DNA of 21,143 bases, taken from assembly GCA_040902925.1 (NCBI GenBank), contig JBBDWJ010000207.1, positions 1 through 21,143 of the forward strand, written 5' to 3'. This document shows positions 1 through 7,311 of the stretch, piece after piece. This stretch comes from JBBDWJ01 sp040902925. GTDB lineage: Bacteria; Acidobacteriota; Terriglobia; Bryobacterales; UBA6623. Position numbers and translations under genes: made by a program. The notes under the pieces were generated by a model. The model was not told the origin of the DNA and ran no database searches. It worked only from the letters and a program-made list of their open reading frames with translations. The number at the start of each line of letters is the position of its first letter. Within the stretch, counting starts at the first letter, position 1.

Positions 1-1116
1 GCCCGCGGGCGGCGTGCCGCCCCACGACTGCGTCAGCGCAAAGTACGCCTCGCGGGGCCGCAAGTCGTCGAAGCCCTGGATCGCGCCGCGCGCGACGCCA
101 AACAATCCCGCCCAGGCCGGGTGAAATAAGACGCCCTCTCCGGCCGTGGCCGCCTCCCCCGCACCGTGGCGTTCCGCATCCGGCCCGCCGCGCCACCACT
201 CGTCGAGCAAAGCGCCCCATACACCACCAAGAAGCCGAAACGACCGGTTGCCCGCCGCGAGCATGATCTCTCGCGCCAGGGCTATGGTTCGCTCGGCTTG
301 CGCCTGGGAGGCTTCCGACTGCGTGGCCGGGTCGTAAGCATCGACGCCGAATGCCGACACCAGAAAGGGCTTCGCCGTCCGGCTCCGCGCTTCCTGGAAT
401 AAGCCGTCGAGCACGGTCGCACCAGAAACATGAAGCGACCAGAACGAAAGCCGCGGCTGGTTCGGGTCATTGGTGCCGAGGTTGAACGCGCCGATGTGCT
501 GCGTGTTGGCGACACTCGTTGTGATCAGCGTGCCAGGTGCCGCGTCCTCGACCAGCACCGTGGCGTCTCGGAGCAATGAGAAGAAATCCACCGGCTGCCC
601 GCTGAACTTGCGCTCGTATTCGACATCGACTTCGTTGCCGAAGACAAACGCCAGCAGCCTCGGCTCATCCTTCCAAGCCTCGACGTAGGCGCGAAACTCA
701 CCCAGGATTTTCGAACGCAACTCGATTCCCTGCCCGCCATCGTCAGAGAGCGAACGCTGCGGATCAAAGAAGCGTTCCAGTGGAAAACCGGCGAGCCAAT
801 ACAGATCATTGGCGGCCAAGGCCTGAGAAAAAGCCCGCGAACGCGGCGGAATCAGCGCCAGCGTGCGAACCGTATTCGCGCCGAGCCCTGCGATCAAGGG
901 AAAATCGCGCGCGTAGAGGCATTCGGAGGCGTCGCTGGAATCCGACCACGAGCCTCCAATCGGAACGTTGCTATACGCAACGCCCCGCACGACAAACGCG
1001 CCGCCATCGAGCAGCAGGCGCGAGTCTTCCATCGAGAATTGGGATTTCGCGGCGGCGGGCGAAAGGAAAAGGAGAATCCAAGTGGCAAGGATTCTGCCCC
1101 GGCAGCGGTCTAACAT
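1..1116 (-). CDS. Secreted clan-A (TIM-barrel) glycoside-hydrolase-like protein, 3' end beyond window
   Basis: An open frame of 372 codons runs from ATG at 1116 to the left edge without a stop. It opens with a signal peptide (basic MLDRCRGR, hydrophobic core about residues 9-18, Ala-rich cleavage region near 21-24). The next part, VVRGVAYSNVPIGGSW followed by IAGLGANTVRTL, is typical of the first strands of GH2/GH5/GH72-type TIM barrels. FVFGNEVD places Asn161-Glu162 where clan GH-A enzymes carry the Asn-Glu acid/base pair. The segment at 250-260 aligns with the usual nucleophile strand, but reads SAFGVDAYD, with Ala255 where Glu is expected. Gene loss of activity or a carbohydrate-binding role is therefore possible. 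The export signal suggests periplasmic or surface location. No good Shine-Dalgarno is seen; GAGG lies about 16 nt upstream. Family assignment is by motif only, and the exact GH family is not determined. Confidence 0.78.
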   Translation of the reverse strand, partial: MLDRCRGRILATWILLFLSPAAAKSQFSMEDSRLLLDGGAFVVRGVAYSNVPIGGSWSDSSDASECLYARDFPLIAGLGANTVRTLALIPPRSRAFSQALAANDLYWLAGFPLERFFDPQRSLSDDGGQGIELRSKILGEFRAYVEAWKDEPRLLAFVFGNEVDVEYERKFSGQPVDFFSLLRDATVLVEDAAPGTLITTSVANTQHIGAFNLGTNDPNQPRLSFWSLHVSGATVLDGLFQEARSRTAKPFLVSAFGVDAYDPATQSEASQAQAERTIALAREIMLAAGNRSFRLLGGVWGALLDEWWRGGPDAERHGAGEAATAGEGVLFHPAWAGLFGVARGAIQGFDDLRPREAYFALTQSWGGTPPAG

Positions 1117-1146
1117 ACCGAAGCGGAGAAATCCTCAAACCGCTCC

Positions 1147-1176
1147 ACTATAGCCGAACCTACATCGCCGCCGCAA
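1147..1176 (-). promoter_or_regulatory. Possible sigma70-like promoter of the glycosidase-like gene
   Basis: On the minus strand a TTGCGG box (1176-1171) and a TATAGT box (1152-1147) are separated by 18 nt. They lie about 31 nt before the ATG at 1116. The -10 box is close to consensus, the -35 box matches only half of it. This is a pattern match with no further support. Confidence 0.3.
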
Positions 1177-1245
1177 GATCGGGCGCGGGGGCCCGGCGTC
1201 CGCCCAACCAGCGGATCAAGCCCCCGCGGTGCACCCAGACGCGAC

Positions 1246-1752
1246 TTATCCCTGCTCGTCCGCCGAAGGGCCGTAAGTCGCCGGAACGGGCACATCGTTG
1301 AGGCGCAGATAGACGCCAAGTTGCGCCCGGTGGTGAATGCAATGGTTGAGAACGAAGCTGCGGATGGCGGTATACCGCGGCGCCGAGAACAGCGTCTGGC
1401 CGCCGGAAAGCAGCGACCAGGGCTTCATCCAATGTTCGTCACTGGCGCCCTGCATCGCTTTGCGCGAGGAGGCAACGGCCGCATCGAATCGTTCGAGCAA
1501 CTCCTTTGTTGTCTTGGCGGGCACCTCTTTGTAGGGCTCGGCGCCGGGCGGGGCGATATCGTAGGCGTCGTTGTTGATGGTATCGGCGAGCCACGCCACC
1601 ATGGTGGCGACATGAGTCGCCAAGGCGCCCATATTGAAGGACTTCTCGTGAGGCTTCCAGCCAAACTTATCCTCCGGACAACGTTCCAAAACCGTTCGGG
1701 TACTGACCATCTCTTGATCGAATTCGGGCAGTAAGAGTTCAGAAATCGGCAT
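1246..1752 (-). CDS. DinB-family metal-binding protein
   Basis: A 168-residue protein of the DinB/YfiT four-helix-bundle superfamily. The three metal-binding histidines can be placed at His47 (in ALATHVATM), His137 and His141 (in NHCIHHRAQLG), which is the normal H...HxxxH layout. The length is usual for the family. Members bind a divalent metal and include thiol transferases, but most, like this one, have no known substrate. No signal peptide is seen, so it should be cytoplasmic. The start at 1752 is fixed by a strong GGAGG Shine-Dalgarno 5 nt upstream. The frame stays open far further upstream, but that extension is Arg/Ser-rich and lacks family similarity. The gene is divergent from the Nudix gene across about 200 bp. 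Confidence 0.9.
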   Translation of the reverse strand: MPISELLLPEFDQEMVSTRTVLERCPEDKFGWKPHEKSFNMGALATHVATMVAWLADTINNDAYDIAPPGAEPYKEVPAKTTKELLERFDAAVASSRKAMQGASDEHWMKPWSLLSGGQTLFSAPRYTAIRSFVLNHCIHHRAQLGVYLRLNDVPVPATYGPSADEQG

Positions 1753-1954
1753 CTTCTCCTCCAGTTTTCTTCGGGCGTTTGTTCGCCGTTTATTCGCCAT
1801 CAAAGAATAGCTCGACCCGGCGGCAAAAATCAATGCGGAAATGTAAATTCGTGCCGGGCGGCGGTCTGTCACCATAGATATCAATGTGCCCCGTGCGGCA
1901 GAGGTCCGGCCAACCCGGACTCGCGTCCCCGAACGGTGGTGATCCAGAGAATCT

Positions 1955-2494
1955 ATGTCCAGTATTCGCGTTGTTTCCTCCAAGCGAATCCTTCGCGCCC
2001 GCATCTTCGACGTCATGGAAGAGCGCGCTGCCGGCGACGGCATCAAGATGGAGCGCCGCATCGTCCGGCACCCAGGAGCCTCGGCCATGCTGGCGCGCGA
2101 TGAGCAAGGGCGCGTGCTGCTGATCCGCCAATATCGCCTGCCGACCAGAACACGCCTCTGGGAACTGCCCGCCGGCACACGCGACGCCGGCGAGACGCCG
2201 CTGCAAACCGCGCGGCGCGAGTTGGCCGAAGAGACCGGCCTGCGCGCCCGCCGGTGGCGAAAACTGCTGCAGTTTTACCCCAGCCCCGGCTTCTGCGATG
2301 AAGAGATGAGTGTGTATCTCGCGGAAGATCTAACCGAAGGAGAAGCCTCGCCCGAGCCCTACGAGAAAATCACCCGGCGCTGGTTCTCATGGAAGGAAGC
2401 TCTCGAAATGATTGCGCGAGGCCGCATCCGCGACAGCAAGACCATCGTTACGCTGCTCTATGTCGAGCAGTTTGGGCTCAAGCCCCAGCGTTGA
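1955..2494 (+). CDS. Nudix hydrolase, ADP-ribose pyrophosphatase-like
   Basis: A 179-residue protein with a complete Nudix box at residues 74-96: Gly74, Glu80, Arg88-Glu89-Leu90, Glu92-Glu93, Gly95-Leu96. The glutamates bind the Mg ions that drive cleavage of nucleoside-diphosphate-linked substrates. The flanking features fit the ADP-ribose pyrophosphatase branch: RQYRLPTRTRLWELPAG before the box, and the FYPSPGFCDEEMSVYLAEDL segment after it. The likely role is hydrolysis of ADP-ribose to AMP and ribose 5-phosphate in the cytoplasm; substrate is inferred from family. The start at 1955 gives the usual N-terminal beta strand (VVSSKRILRARIFDV). Its Shine-Dalgarno is weak, so a slightly different start cannot be excluded. 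Confidence 0.92.
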   Translation: MSSIRVVSSKRILRARIFDVMEERAAGDGIKMERRIVRHPGASAMLARDEQGRVLLIRQYRLPTRTRLWELPAGTRDAGETPLQTARRELAEETGLRARRWRKLLQFYPSPGFCDEEMSVYLAEDLTEGEASPEPYEKITRRWFSWKEALEMIARGRIRDSKTIVTLLYVEQFGLKPQR

Positions 2495-2719
2495 GCCAGA
2501 AAGTACAGCGGTCGTTCATCCGCCCGAGGACGAGCACGGATACGTGGGCCCCAGGTATGAAGGAAGTTGTGGCTGGAGCGGTGTGAGATCATCCGCATCG
2601 GAAGTTGAACGAGAAATCGGCACACCCGATCGACGTGCGCCAACATCGGGTCCGCGCAATAATCACGCGCCAGGCCGGGCGGTCCAACTCACGGCATCGA
2701 ACGGAGGTCTACCCCCGAA

Positions 2720-2827
2720 CTAGGTAACTGCAAAATAGCCAACCGCAACCAATCCGGCAAATGCAATCAAACCAGCGATCACGCCCCAGGGCATGCCGCC
2801 TTTTTTTTCGTCGACTGACTCGAACAT
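2720..2827 (-). CDS. Small single-span membrane protein, 35 residues
   Basis: A short frame from ATG at 2827 to TAG at 2720 encodes 35 residues. An acidic/basic head (MFESVDEKKGGMPWG) is followed by one hydrophobic span of about 20 residues (VIAGLIAFAGLVAVGYFAV) ending one residue before the stop. A GAGGTG Shine-Dalgarno lies just upstream of the ATG at a usable distance. The head-plus-single-helix design, the ribosome site and the location in an otherwise empty 650-bp gap support a real gene. The charged head implies a cytoplasmic N-terminus. Function is unknown; similar miniproteins often bind and tune larger membrane complexes, but nothing here names a partner. Confidence 0.6.
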   Translation of the reverse strand: MFESVDEKKGGMPWGVIAGLIAFAGLVAVGYFAVT

Positions 2828-3147
2828 GGTCACCTCACGGTATAAAGCCAAACAAGTAGGCCTTCCAAGTCAGTCGGATGAGGATAACTTCGCTATTACC
2901 GTAGCAGCAAAGTCCGGTGGTTTCAAGTCAACTTGGACGGTTGCTTGGCGTGTCGCGAGCCGATAGCGGGCCTTGGACTAGACTGCCTAGGCAACCGTGG
3001 CGGGACATTTCCCGTGATGGTTTCGTAGCGTGATTCGCCATTGGGGTTCCCGGTACAAGCGCTATTGCGTTTGGCTTGAGGCCTGACCGCGGCGGCACAC
3101 CACCAACAGGACCAACTTCGTTTGCTACGCTGTCTAGCGGCGAAACT
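2828..3147. other. Intergenic region between the divergent small membrane protein gene and the metallohydrolase gene
   Basis: This 320-bp gap should contain promoters for both divergent genes. I see no convincing -35/-10 pair, no repeat and no RNA gene in it. Frames that cross it (minus strand from about 2923, plus strand from 3076) are extensions of shadow frames or of the metallohydrolase frame. Confidence 0.5.
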
Positions 3148-5424
3148 ATGTACCCCAAACTTTCCTTTCTGAAAACACGTATGGCGTTGGCGCTGAGCGT
3201 CATCGCGCTGCTGGCGTGGGCGTGGAGCGAAACCGCCACGGTGCGCGCCGGGCAGGCCGCGCGCTCGCAGTCGCGTCCCGATCAGGACGACCTGACTTTC
3301 TGGGCGCACCACGAGGGCCTCATCGACTTGCACCTGGAAGGCGAGGTTGGCTTCGGCGATTTGGCGCGCCTCGCCATGCGCCGCCGCTCCAACGCTGCCT
3401 TGATGCGCCAACTGCGCGACCGTTTTACGTTTCCGGATGAAGACATCGCCCGGATTCAGACTCCCGACGTGTTCCGCTTGACGCTCACTGGCTCTGGAAT
3501 CGTCTGGGACCACCGCCCCGAGCAGTTCGTCATCGGCGAGAACCGCATCTTCAACCTGCCGGTTGTCGTCGCGAACCGTAGCGGCCGCGCCGTCGAGGTA
3601 GAAGCAAGGTTCGCGCCCGGCTCCGGCTTCGCGGCGCTCGAAAGCTCCTTTCCCGCCGCAACATTGGAAGCGGATAAGACGGCTGCCTACTACTTGGAGG
3701 TACTGGAGACGGAAGCCGGCGCCGGCAAGGGGCGGCTCTCGGTCCAAGCCGGCGGCGAAAGCCTCGAAACGGAAGTCAGCTTCGACGTGCGTCCCCTCGT
3801 ACCGCTGCGCGTAAGGCTCATTGACGATGACGGCAGCCCCGCCGCCGCGCGCGTCTATCTCACGGGCTCCGACGGACTTGCCTATACGCCGAACGGCCAC
3901 ATCAGCCGCATCACGGCCATGAGCGCCGAATACTACTTCCACGCCGAAAACTCTTTCGAGATCGAGCTGCCCAGCGGAAGGACTCTCATCGAGGCCTCGC
4001 GAGGACTCGAATACGAGCTCAGCAGTCAAGCCGTCAACCTCGAACCCGGCAAACCGCGGGAAATCAGCCTACGCCTGAAGCGCTGGGAGAACATGGCCGC
4101 CGCCGGATGGTATTCCTCCGACGCGCACATTCACGCCAACTACACCGCGCCGCATCATCAGACGATCTCGCCGGCCGACGCCCGCCTCGACGCTCTCGGT
4201 GAAGACCTCAACAACGCCAACCTGATGGTGGCGAACTCCAGCTCGAGCTTTCTGCACGACCTGCGCCATTTCGAGGGCAAGCCGCATGCGCTCAGCGGCC
4301 CCAACCACATCCTCTATTTCAACGAAGAGATGCGTAATTCCGGCCCGTATGGCCACATGTGCTTTTACGGATTGAAGCGGCTCGTCTCGCCGCTCTATAC
4401 CGGGTTTGCGGGCACGCCCTTCTGGGAGGACTATCCGCCCAACTATACGCAAGCCAAGGACGCTCAGGACCAGGGCGGCGCCGTCACCTACGCGCACCCC
4501 ATTTCGGGCGGCGCGATTCGAGGCACCTCGCCGCGGCTCGAACCGCTCGGGCGGCTCTATCCTCCGATCGCCGCAACGACCTACGAGAACGCCAGCGTCG
4601 GGGAGCTGCCGGTCGATCTCGCTCTCGGACAGATTGACGCGCTCGACGTTTTCAGCAACTCCGACGAGATCGGCACCATGGAGATCTGGTACGGCCTGCT
4701 GAACTGCGGCTTTCGGCTGGCGGTCTCGGCCGGCAGCGATGCGTTCACCAACGTCGTCGATCACTACACGCCGGGCGGCGGCAGAGTCTACGTCCACGCC
4801 GGGCGCCGCTTGGACTACGGTGAATGGGTCCGCGCCTTTAAGCGCGGCCGCTCGTTCGCCAGCAACGGCCCGATGCTGTCGTTCACGGTGAACGGCAAAG
4901 AGGCCGGCGAGGAAATTCGGCTCGCGAAAGACGCCGCGCGAGTTCGCGTATCGGCGCGGGTGCGCACGCAGATTCCGATCGAGCGCATCGAGGTGGTCGC
5001 CAACGGCGAGGTGGTTGCTTCACGCGATGCGACGCGGAACCGAGCGGCGGGCGGCGATGTCGTCATCCGCGAGGCGGTGGGGAGCGATGCGGCGGGCGTC
5101 ACCGAGATCGTGCTCGACGAAGAGATTCAGCTCGAACGAAGCTCCTGGATCGCGCTGCGAGCCTACGGCCCATGGCATCGCCTTGTCCTCAACGACCTGC
5201 AAACGTTCGCCCACACCAGCCCCGTGTACGTGGTGGTCGACGGCCAGCCGATCGCCGCGCGGAAAGACCTGCGCTTTTACATCGACTGGGTTGAAAAACT
5301 GATCGCCCGCGTAAAAGACCGAGGCCGCTTCGCCAGCGAAGCCCGCCGCCAGGAAGTCGTCGAGCTGTTCACCAAAGCGCTGGACGAATACCGCCGGCGC
5401 GAAAGTGCCATTCCGGCGGAGTAA
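3148..5424 (+). CDS. Secreted CehA/McbA-type metallohydrolase (PHP-like)
   Basis: A 758-residue exported protein. The signal peptide is MYPKLSFLKTRMALALSVIA with cleavage probable near the AG at about residue 36. Residues 40-310 look like beta-sandwich domains. The catalytic part starts at WYSSDAHIHANY, which supplies Asp325, His327 and His329 as PHP-type metal ligands. It continues with VTYAHP and SAGSDAF as later ligand motifs, and the GRSFASNGP signature that marks the CehA/McbA family. Characterised CehA and McbA hydrolyse the carbamate carbaryl; most environmental relatives have no known substrate. A beta-rich tail (about 590-700) follows. The open frame begins at 3076, but ATG 3148 gives a proper signal peptide. 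ATG 3181 is a second possible start. Neither has a strong ribosome site. Cellular location should be periplasm or outside. Confidence 0.82.
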   Translation: MYPKLSFLKTRMALALSVIALLAWAWSETATVRAGQAARSQSRPDQDDLTFWAHHEGLIDLHLEGEVGFGDLARLAMRRRSNAALMRQLRDRFTFPDEDIARIQTPDVFRLTLTGSGIVWDHRPEQFVIGENRIFNLPVVVANRSGRAVEVEARFAPGSGFAALESSFPAATLEADKTAAYYLEVLETEAGAGKGRLSVQAGGESLETEVSFDVRPLVPLRVRLIDDDGSPAAARVYLTGSDGLAYTPNGHISRITAMSAEYYFHAENSFEIELPSGRTLIEASRGLEYELSSQAVNLEPGKPREISLRLKRWENMAAAGWYSSDAHIHANYTAPHHQTISPADARLDALGEDLNNANLMVANSSSSFLHDLRHFEGKPHALSGPNHILYFNEEMRNSGPYGHMCFYGLKRLVSPLYTGFAGTPFWEDYPPNYTQAKDAQDQGGAVTYAHPISGGAIRGTSPRLEPLGRLYPPIAATTYENASVGELPVDLALGQIDALDVFSNSDEIGTMEIWYGLLNCGFRLAVSAGSDAFTNVVDHYTPGGGRVYVHAGRRLDYGEWVRAFKRGRSFASNGPMLSFTVNGKEAGEEIRLAKDAARVRVSARVRTQIPIERIEVVANGEVVASRDATRNRAAGGDVVIREAVGSDAAGVTEIVLDEEIQLERSSWIALRAYGPWHRLVLNDLQTFAHTSPVYVVVDGQPIAARKDLRFYIDWVEKLIARVKDRGRFASEARRQEVVELFTKALDEYRRRESAIPAE

Positions 5425-5440
5425 CTCGCGAAAATAATAC

Positions 5441-5470
5441 CGGCTCGGCGCCCACTGCGAGGCCGAGCCG
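5441..5470. terminator. Hairpin between convergent metallohydrolase and GntR genes
   Basis: A perfect 9-bp GC-rich stem (5441-5449 with 5462-5470) closes a 12-nt loop, 17 nt after the metallohydrolase stop. No proper T-run follows (attctgctttg), so it would be a weak intrinsic terminator or a 3'-end protecting hairpin. A second 7-bp inverted repeat (5564-5570 with 5599-5605) overlaps the GntR stop codon and could act for that strand. Confidence 0.5.
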
Positions 5471-5596
5471 ATTCTGCTTTGAGAGAGACCCAGGCCGCCG
5501 AGACCCCACCCGGCGCTCAAGTCAGCAGATTCAAAGCCGCCAGCCCAGAGAATTGGGGGCGTAGGAAGCTGGCTTGCACACCAAAGTGCGTTGCGC

Positions 5597-6316
5597 CTAG
5601 CTTCCGCCGGTCAACACATCGTTCTCGGCTGTGCTTGTTCCTCCTAACCTCTGAGCTTGTCTTTCCAAGGCCCGTATGGACCAGCCGCGCCAGGTGGCGA
5701 TCTTCTGCCTCATGAACTCACCCGCGGGCTGCGGACCGGCCTTCAGGACGTTAATGATTTCCTGATGGTCATTGGCCAGCGCTACGTAGTCCGTGGGTAG
5801 AGGTTCGTGGCAGTTGCAAAGAATGTATGCAAACGGAGCGGCCGCAATCGCCTGGCACGCTTGGATGAGAAACCGGTTGCAGGATAACCGGTAGATCTCC
5901 TGGTGAAAGCCGTAGTCGGCCAGGCAGAAGCGGGAAAGGTCCTGCACCTTGGCCGCCTGCAGCATTTGCTCAAAGCAATTCTGCAGCCCGCCCGCTCCCT
6001 TGGCGCCGATATTAGCGGCCGCAGCCTCCGCGGCCGCCGGCTCGAGAATCATACGAACCGTGAACATGGCCTCGATCTCGGCCTGGCCATAGCGGCTCAC
6101 TCTCGTCGCGCGGTTCAGAACCTTGGTAACGATGCCTTGAGCGTGCAGATCCTGCAAGGCGGAATTGACCGTCGCCTGGGAGACTCCCAGTTGCTTCGCA
6201 ACAGTCGCTTCCACCAGCCGGTCGCCCGGGTTCAAGTCCCCGTTAAAAATATGTTGAAGGATTGCCTGGCGTACGAGATCGACTCGGGTAGCAGGTGCAA
6301 TGGTAGGCAGGGTCAT
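5597..6316 (-). CDS. GntR-family regulator with FCD ligand-binding domain
   Basis: A 239-residue transcription factor. Residues 11-75 form the winged helix (DLVRQAILQHIFNGDLNPGD, then LVEATVAKQLGVSQATVNSA). Residues 82-215 form the FCD domain, with the FTVRMILEPAAAEAAA helix and DYGFHQEIYRLSCNRFL. Metal or ligand residues Asp134, His138 and His184 are visible, but the fourth usual His (in the mRxHi motif) is Lys205. The recognition helix reads VSQATVNSAL instead of the usual VSRTPVREAL, so it lacks both typical arginines. FCD regulators usually sense sugar acids or other carboxylates. The start at 6316 matches the normal domain start but has no clear ribosome site; the frame extends 44 codons further upstream into sequence that looks like a different gene's remnant. 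It may control the divergent receptor module. Confidence 0.88.
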   Translation of the reverse strand: MTLPTIAPATRVDLVRQAILQHIFNGDLNPGDRLVEATVAKQLGVSQATVNSALQDLHAQGIVTKVLNRATRVSRYGQAEIEAMFTVRMILEPAAAEAAAANIGAKGAGGLQNCFEQMLQAAKVQDLSRFCLADYGFHQEIYRLSCNRFLIQACQAIAAAPFAYILCNCHEPLPTDYVALANDHQEIINVLKAGPQPAGEFMRQKIATWRGWSIRALERQAQRLGGTSTAENDVLTGGS

Positions 6317-6448
6317 TGTGGTTGATTTGAGGACAGAGTTTCGGACAGGAACCTCAACTCCATCGTAGCCTGCCTCTGCCGCCAATTCGATCAAAATGCT
6401 GATCTCTACCAAACCAACCCTAAACCTGGACCCGCTCGCAACCGGCAA
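6317..6448 (-). pseudogene. Possible remnant of a sugar-isomerase-like TIM barrel, in frame with the GntR gene
   Basis: The 44 codons before the GntR start include ISILIELAAEAGYDGVEVPV. The AAEAGYDGVEV part matches the first alpha-beta unit of xylose isomerase-like TIM-barrel (sugar phosphate isomerase/epimerase) proteins, where an L-x-x-A-a-e-x-G-y-d-G-V-E pattern is standard. Nothing else of such a barrel is seen. The stretch lies between a decayed DUF1501 gene and the regulator, so it is best read as debris. It is too short for certainty, and chance similarity is possible. Confidence 0.35.
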
Positions 6449-6991
6449 GTTGGGGAATCAGTTCTCCGTGGACGTCGGTCAAGCGCATATTTCGACCGTT
6501 GAAATAGTACGTCAAGCGCTTGTGATCCATGCCCGCCAAGTGAAGGATCGTCGCGTGGACGCCGTGGCAACTCATCGGCTGCTCGGTGCTTTCGTAGCCG
6601 AATTCGTCGGTGGCGCCAATGACTTGGCCGCCTTGAATCTTGGCGCCGGCCATCCACACCGCCATCGCATTCGGGTTGTGATCGCGGCCGACGCGTTTCC
6701 GGGAAATGGGCATCCCGCGCGGTTCGCCGGCCGCGGCGTCTCCCGGAACGATCCCAGGGCCGCTTTGCCTGCCCTTGAGAAGAGCTTCGCGGTTCCGCAA
6801 GCCAAGCCCCGCCAGTTGCCCCGCTTCACCATCGCGCTGTGAGCATTTGGCCTGGAGGCGAGAGAAAACTTCCGACCTTGAGTCGGACTTCCCAGGAATG
6901 GGAATGCCAGGCCCAGGCAAAACCCGGCCCAGACAGCGATGCGGCTGCGACGAAATGTACCGCCCTTGGAACTACTTCCAGGCCTGGTCAA
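6420..6991 (-). pseudogene. Collapsed PSD1-DUF1501 gene pair (deletion chimera)
   Basis: On the minus strand a GGAGGAGG ribosome site precedes TTG at 6991, which opens a signal peptide (RRSRIAVWAGFCLGLAFPFL). The frame then shifts near 6870-6850 into LQAKCSQRDGEAGQLAGLGL and NREALLKGRQSGPGIVPGDA. This is the PSCyt1 domain of a PSD1 protein; compare NREAALKGGQKGIAIVPGHS in the intact gene at 12513. The heme motif that should read CxxCH reads CSQRD. At about 6716-6730 the sequence jumps straight to PISRKRVGRDHNPNAM and on to KRLTYYFNGRNMRLTDVHGE. That is the last 90 or so residues of DUF1501. A normal pair would need about 4 kb, so roughly 3.4 kb is missing. It is clearly non-functional as either protein. 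Confidence 0.82.
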
Positions 6992-7107
6992 ACGGCCTCC
7001 TCCAAGGTAATGCTCTGAACGACGTGGATCACGAGGTCCGCACTGCCCCACCGGGCGCTACGCCCGTAGCTTGCGAACAGGCCACGTTCAGCCCTTGCTG
7101 ACAAAAA

Positions 7108-7134
7108 TGATAATCGATGAATGATTTTATGTCA
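7108..7134 (+). repeat. Left arm of a 27-bp inverted repeat pair
   Basis: This copy begins TGATAATCGATGAATGATT and ends ATGTCA. Its reverse complement recurs at 7285-7311 with only two mismatches, at the two bases between those parts. The match extends two more bases outward (AA/TT). Each copy has a weak dyad (AATGAT...ATGATT). The arms lie in the region upstream of both the decayed PSD1 gene and the TonB receptor gene. They could be operators for the GntR regulator; terminal repeats of a small element are the alternative. Confidence 0.75.
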
Positions 7135-7184
7135 ATTTTGCATCGGGCAAGCCCACGGCCCCCACAGAGCGATCGCGCCAAGGG

Positions 7185-7225
7185 ATTCATGATTCCATAT
7201 AACATAATATAAATCAATAACTTAC
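7185..7225. promoter_or_regulatory. AT-rich island between the inverted repeats
   Basis: A stretch of about 40 bp (with CATATAACATAATATAAATC) is strikingly AT-rich in a GC-rich region. It sits at the midpoint of the inverted repeat pair, which is near 7209. A loose TTCATG-N16-TATAAA pair on the plus strand could be a promoter, but it is not convincing. A melting or promoter site controlled by the flanking repeats is the natural reading. Confidence 0.35.
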
Positions 7226-7284
7226 TGGGATCTCACTGGCAGGTGGCGGGACAGCGATGGCTGGGCGGTTCGGGCTGCTACCGT

Positions 7285-7311
7285 TGACATTCAATCATTC
7301 ATCGATTATCA
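7285..7311 (-). repeat. Right arm of the 27-bp inverted repeat pair
   Basis: Reads TGACATTCAATCATTCATCG on the plus strand and continues with ATTATCA. It is the inverted counterpart of 7108-7134, with 25 of 27 positions identical. Centre-to-centre distance of the arms is 177 bp. No target-site duplication is visible outside the pair. Confidence 0.75.

Noticed and set aside
1753..2178. Long N-terminal extension of the DinB frame
   Set aside because: A strong GGAGG site fixes the start at 1752 and the extension has no DinB similarity; it also overlaps the Nudix gene.
2412..2723. 103-codon frame overlapping the Nudix gene end
   Set aside because: Starts inside the Nudix gene in another frame, has no ribosome site and no recognisable sequence.
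2923..4029. 368-codon minus-strand frame over the metallohydrolase start
   Set aside because: Antisense to the signal peptide and N-terminal domains of a recognised gene; no own similarity.
7108..7311. CRISPR array or classic insertion sequence
   Set aside because: Only two repeat copies in opposite orientation, no spacer periodicity, no transposase and no target-site duplication.
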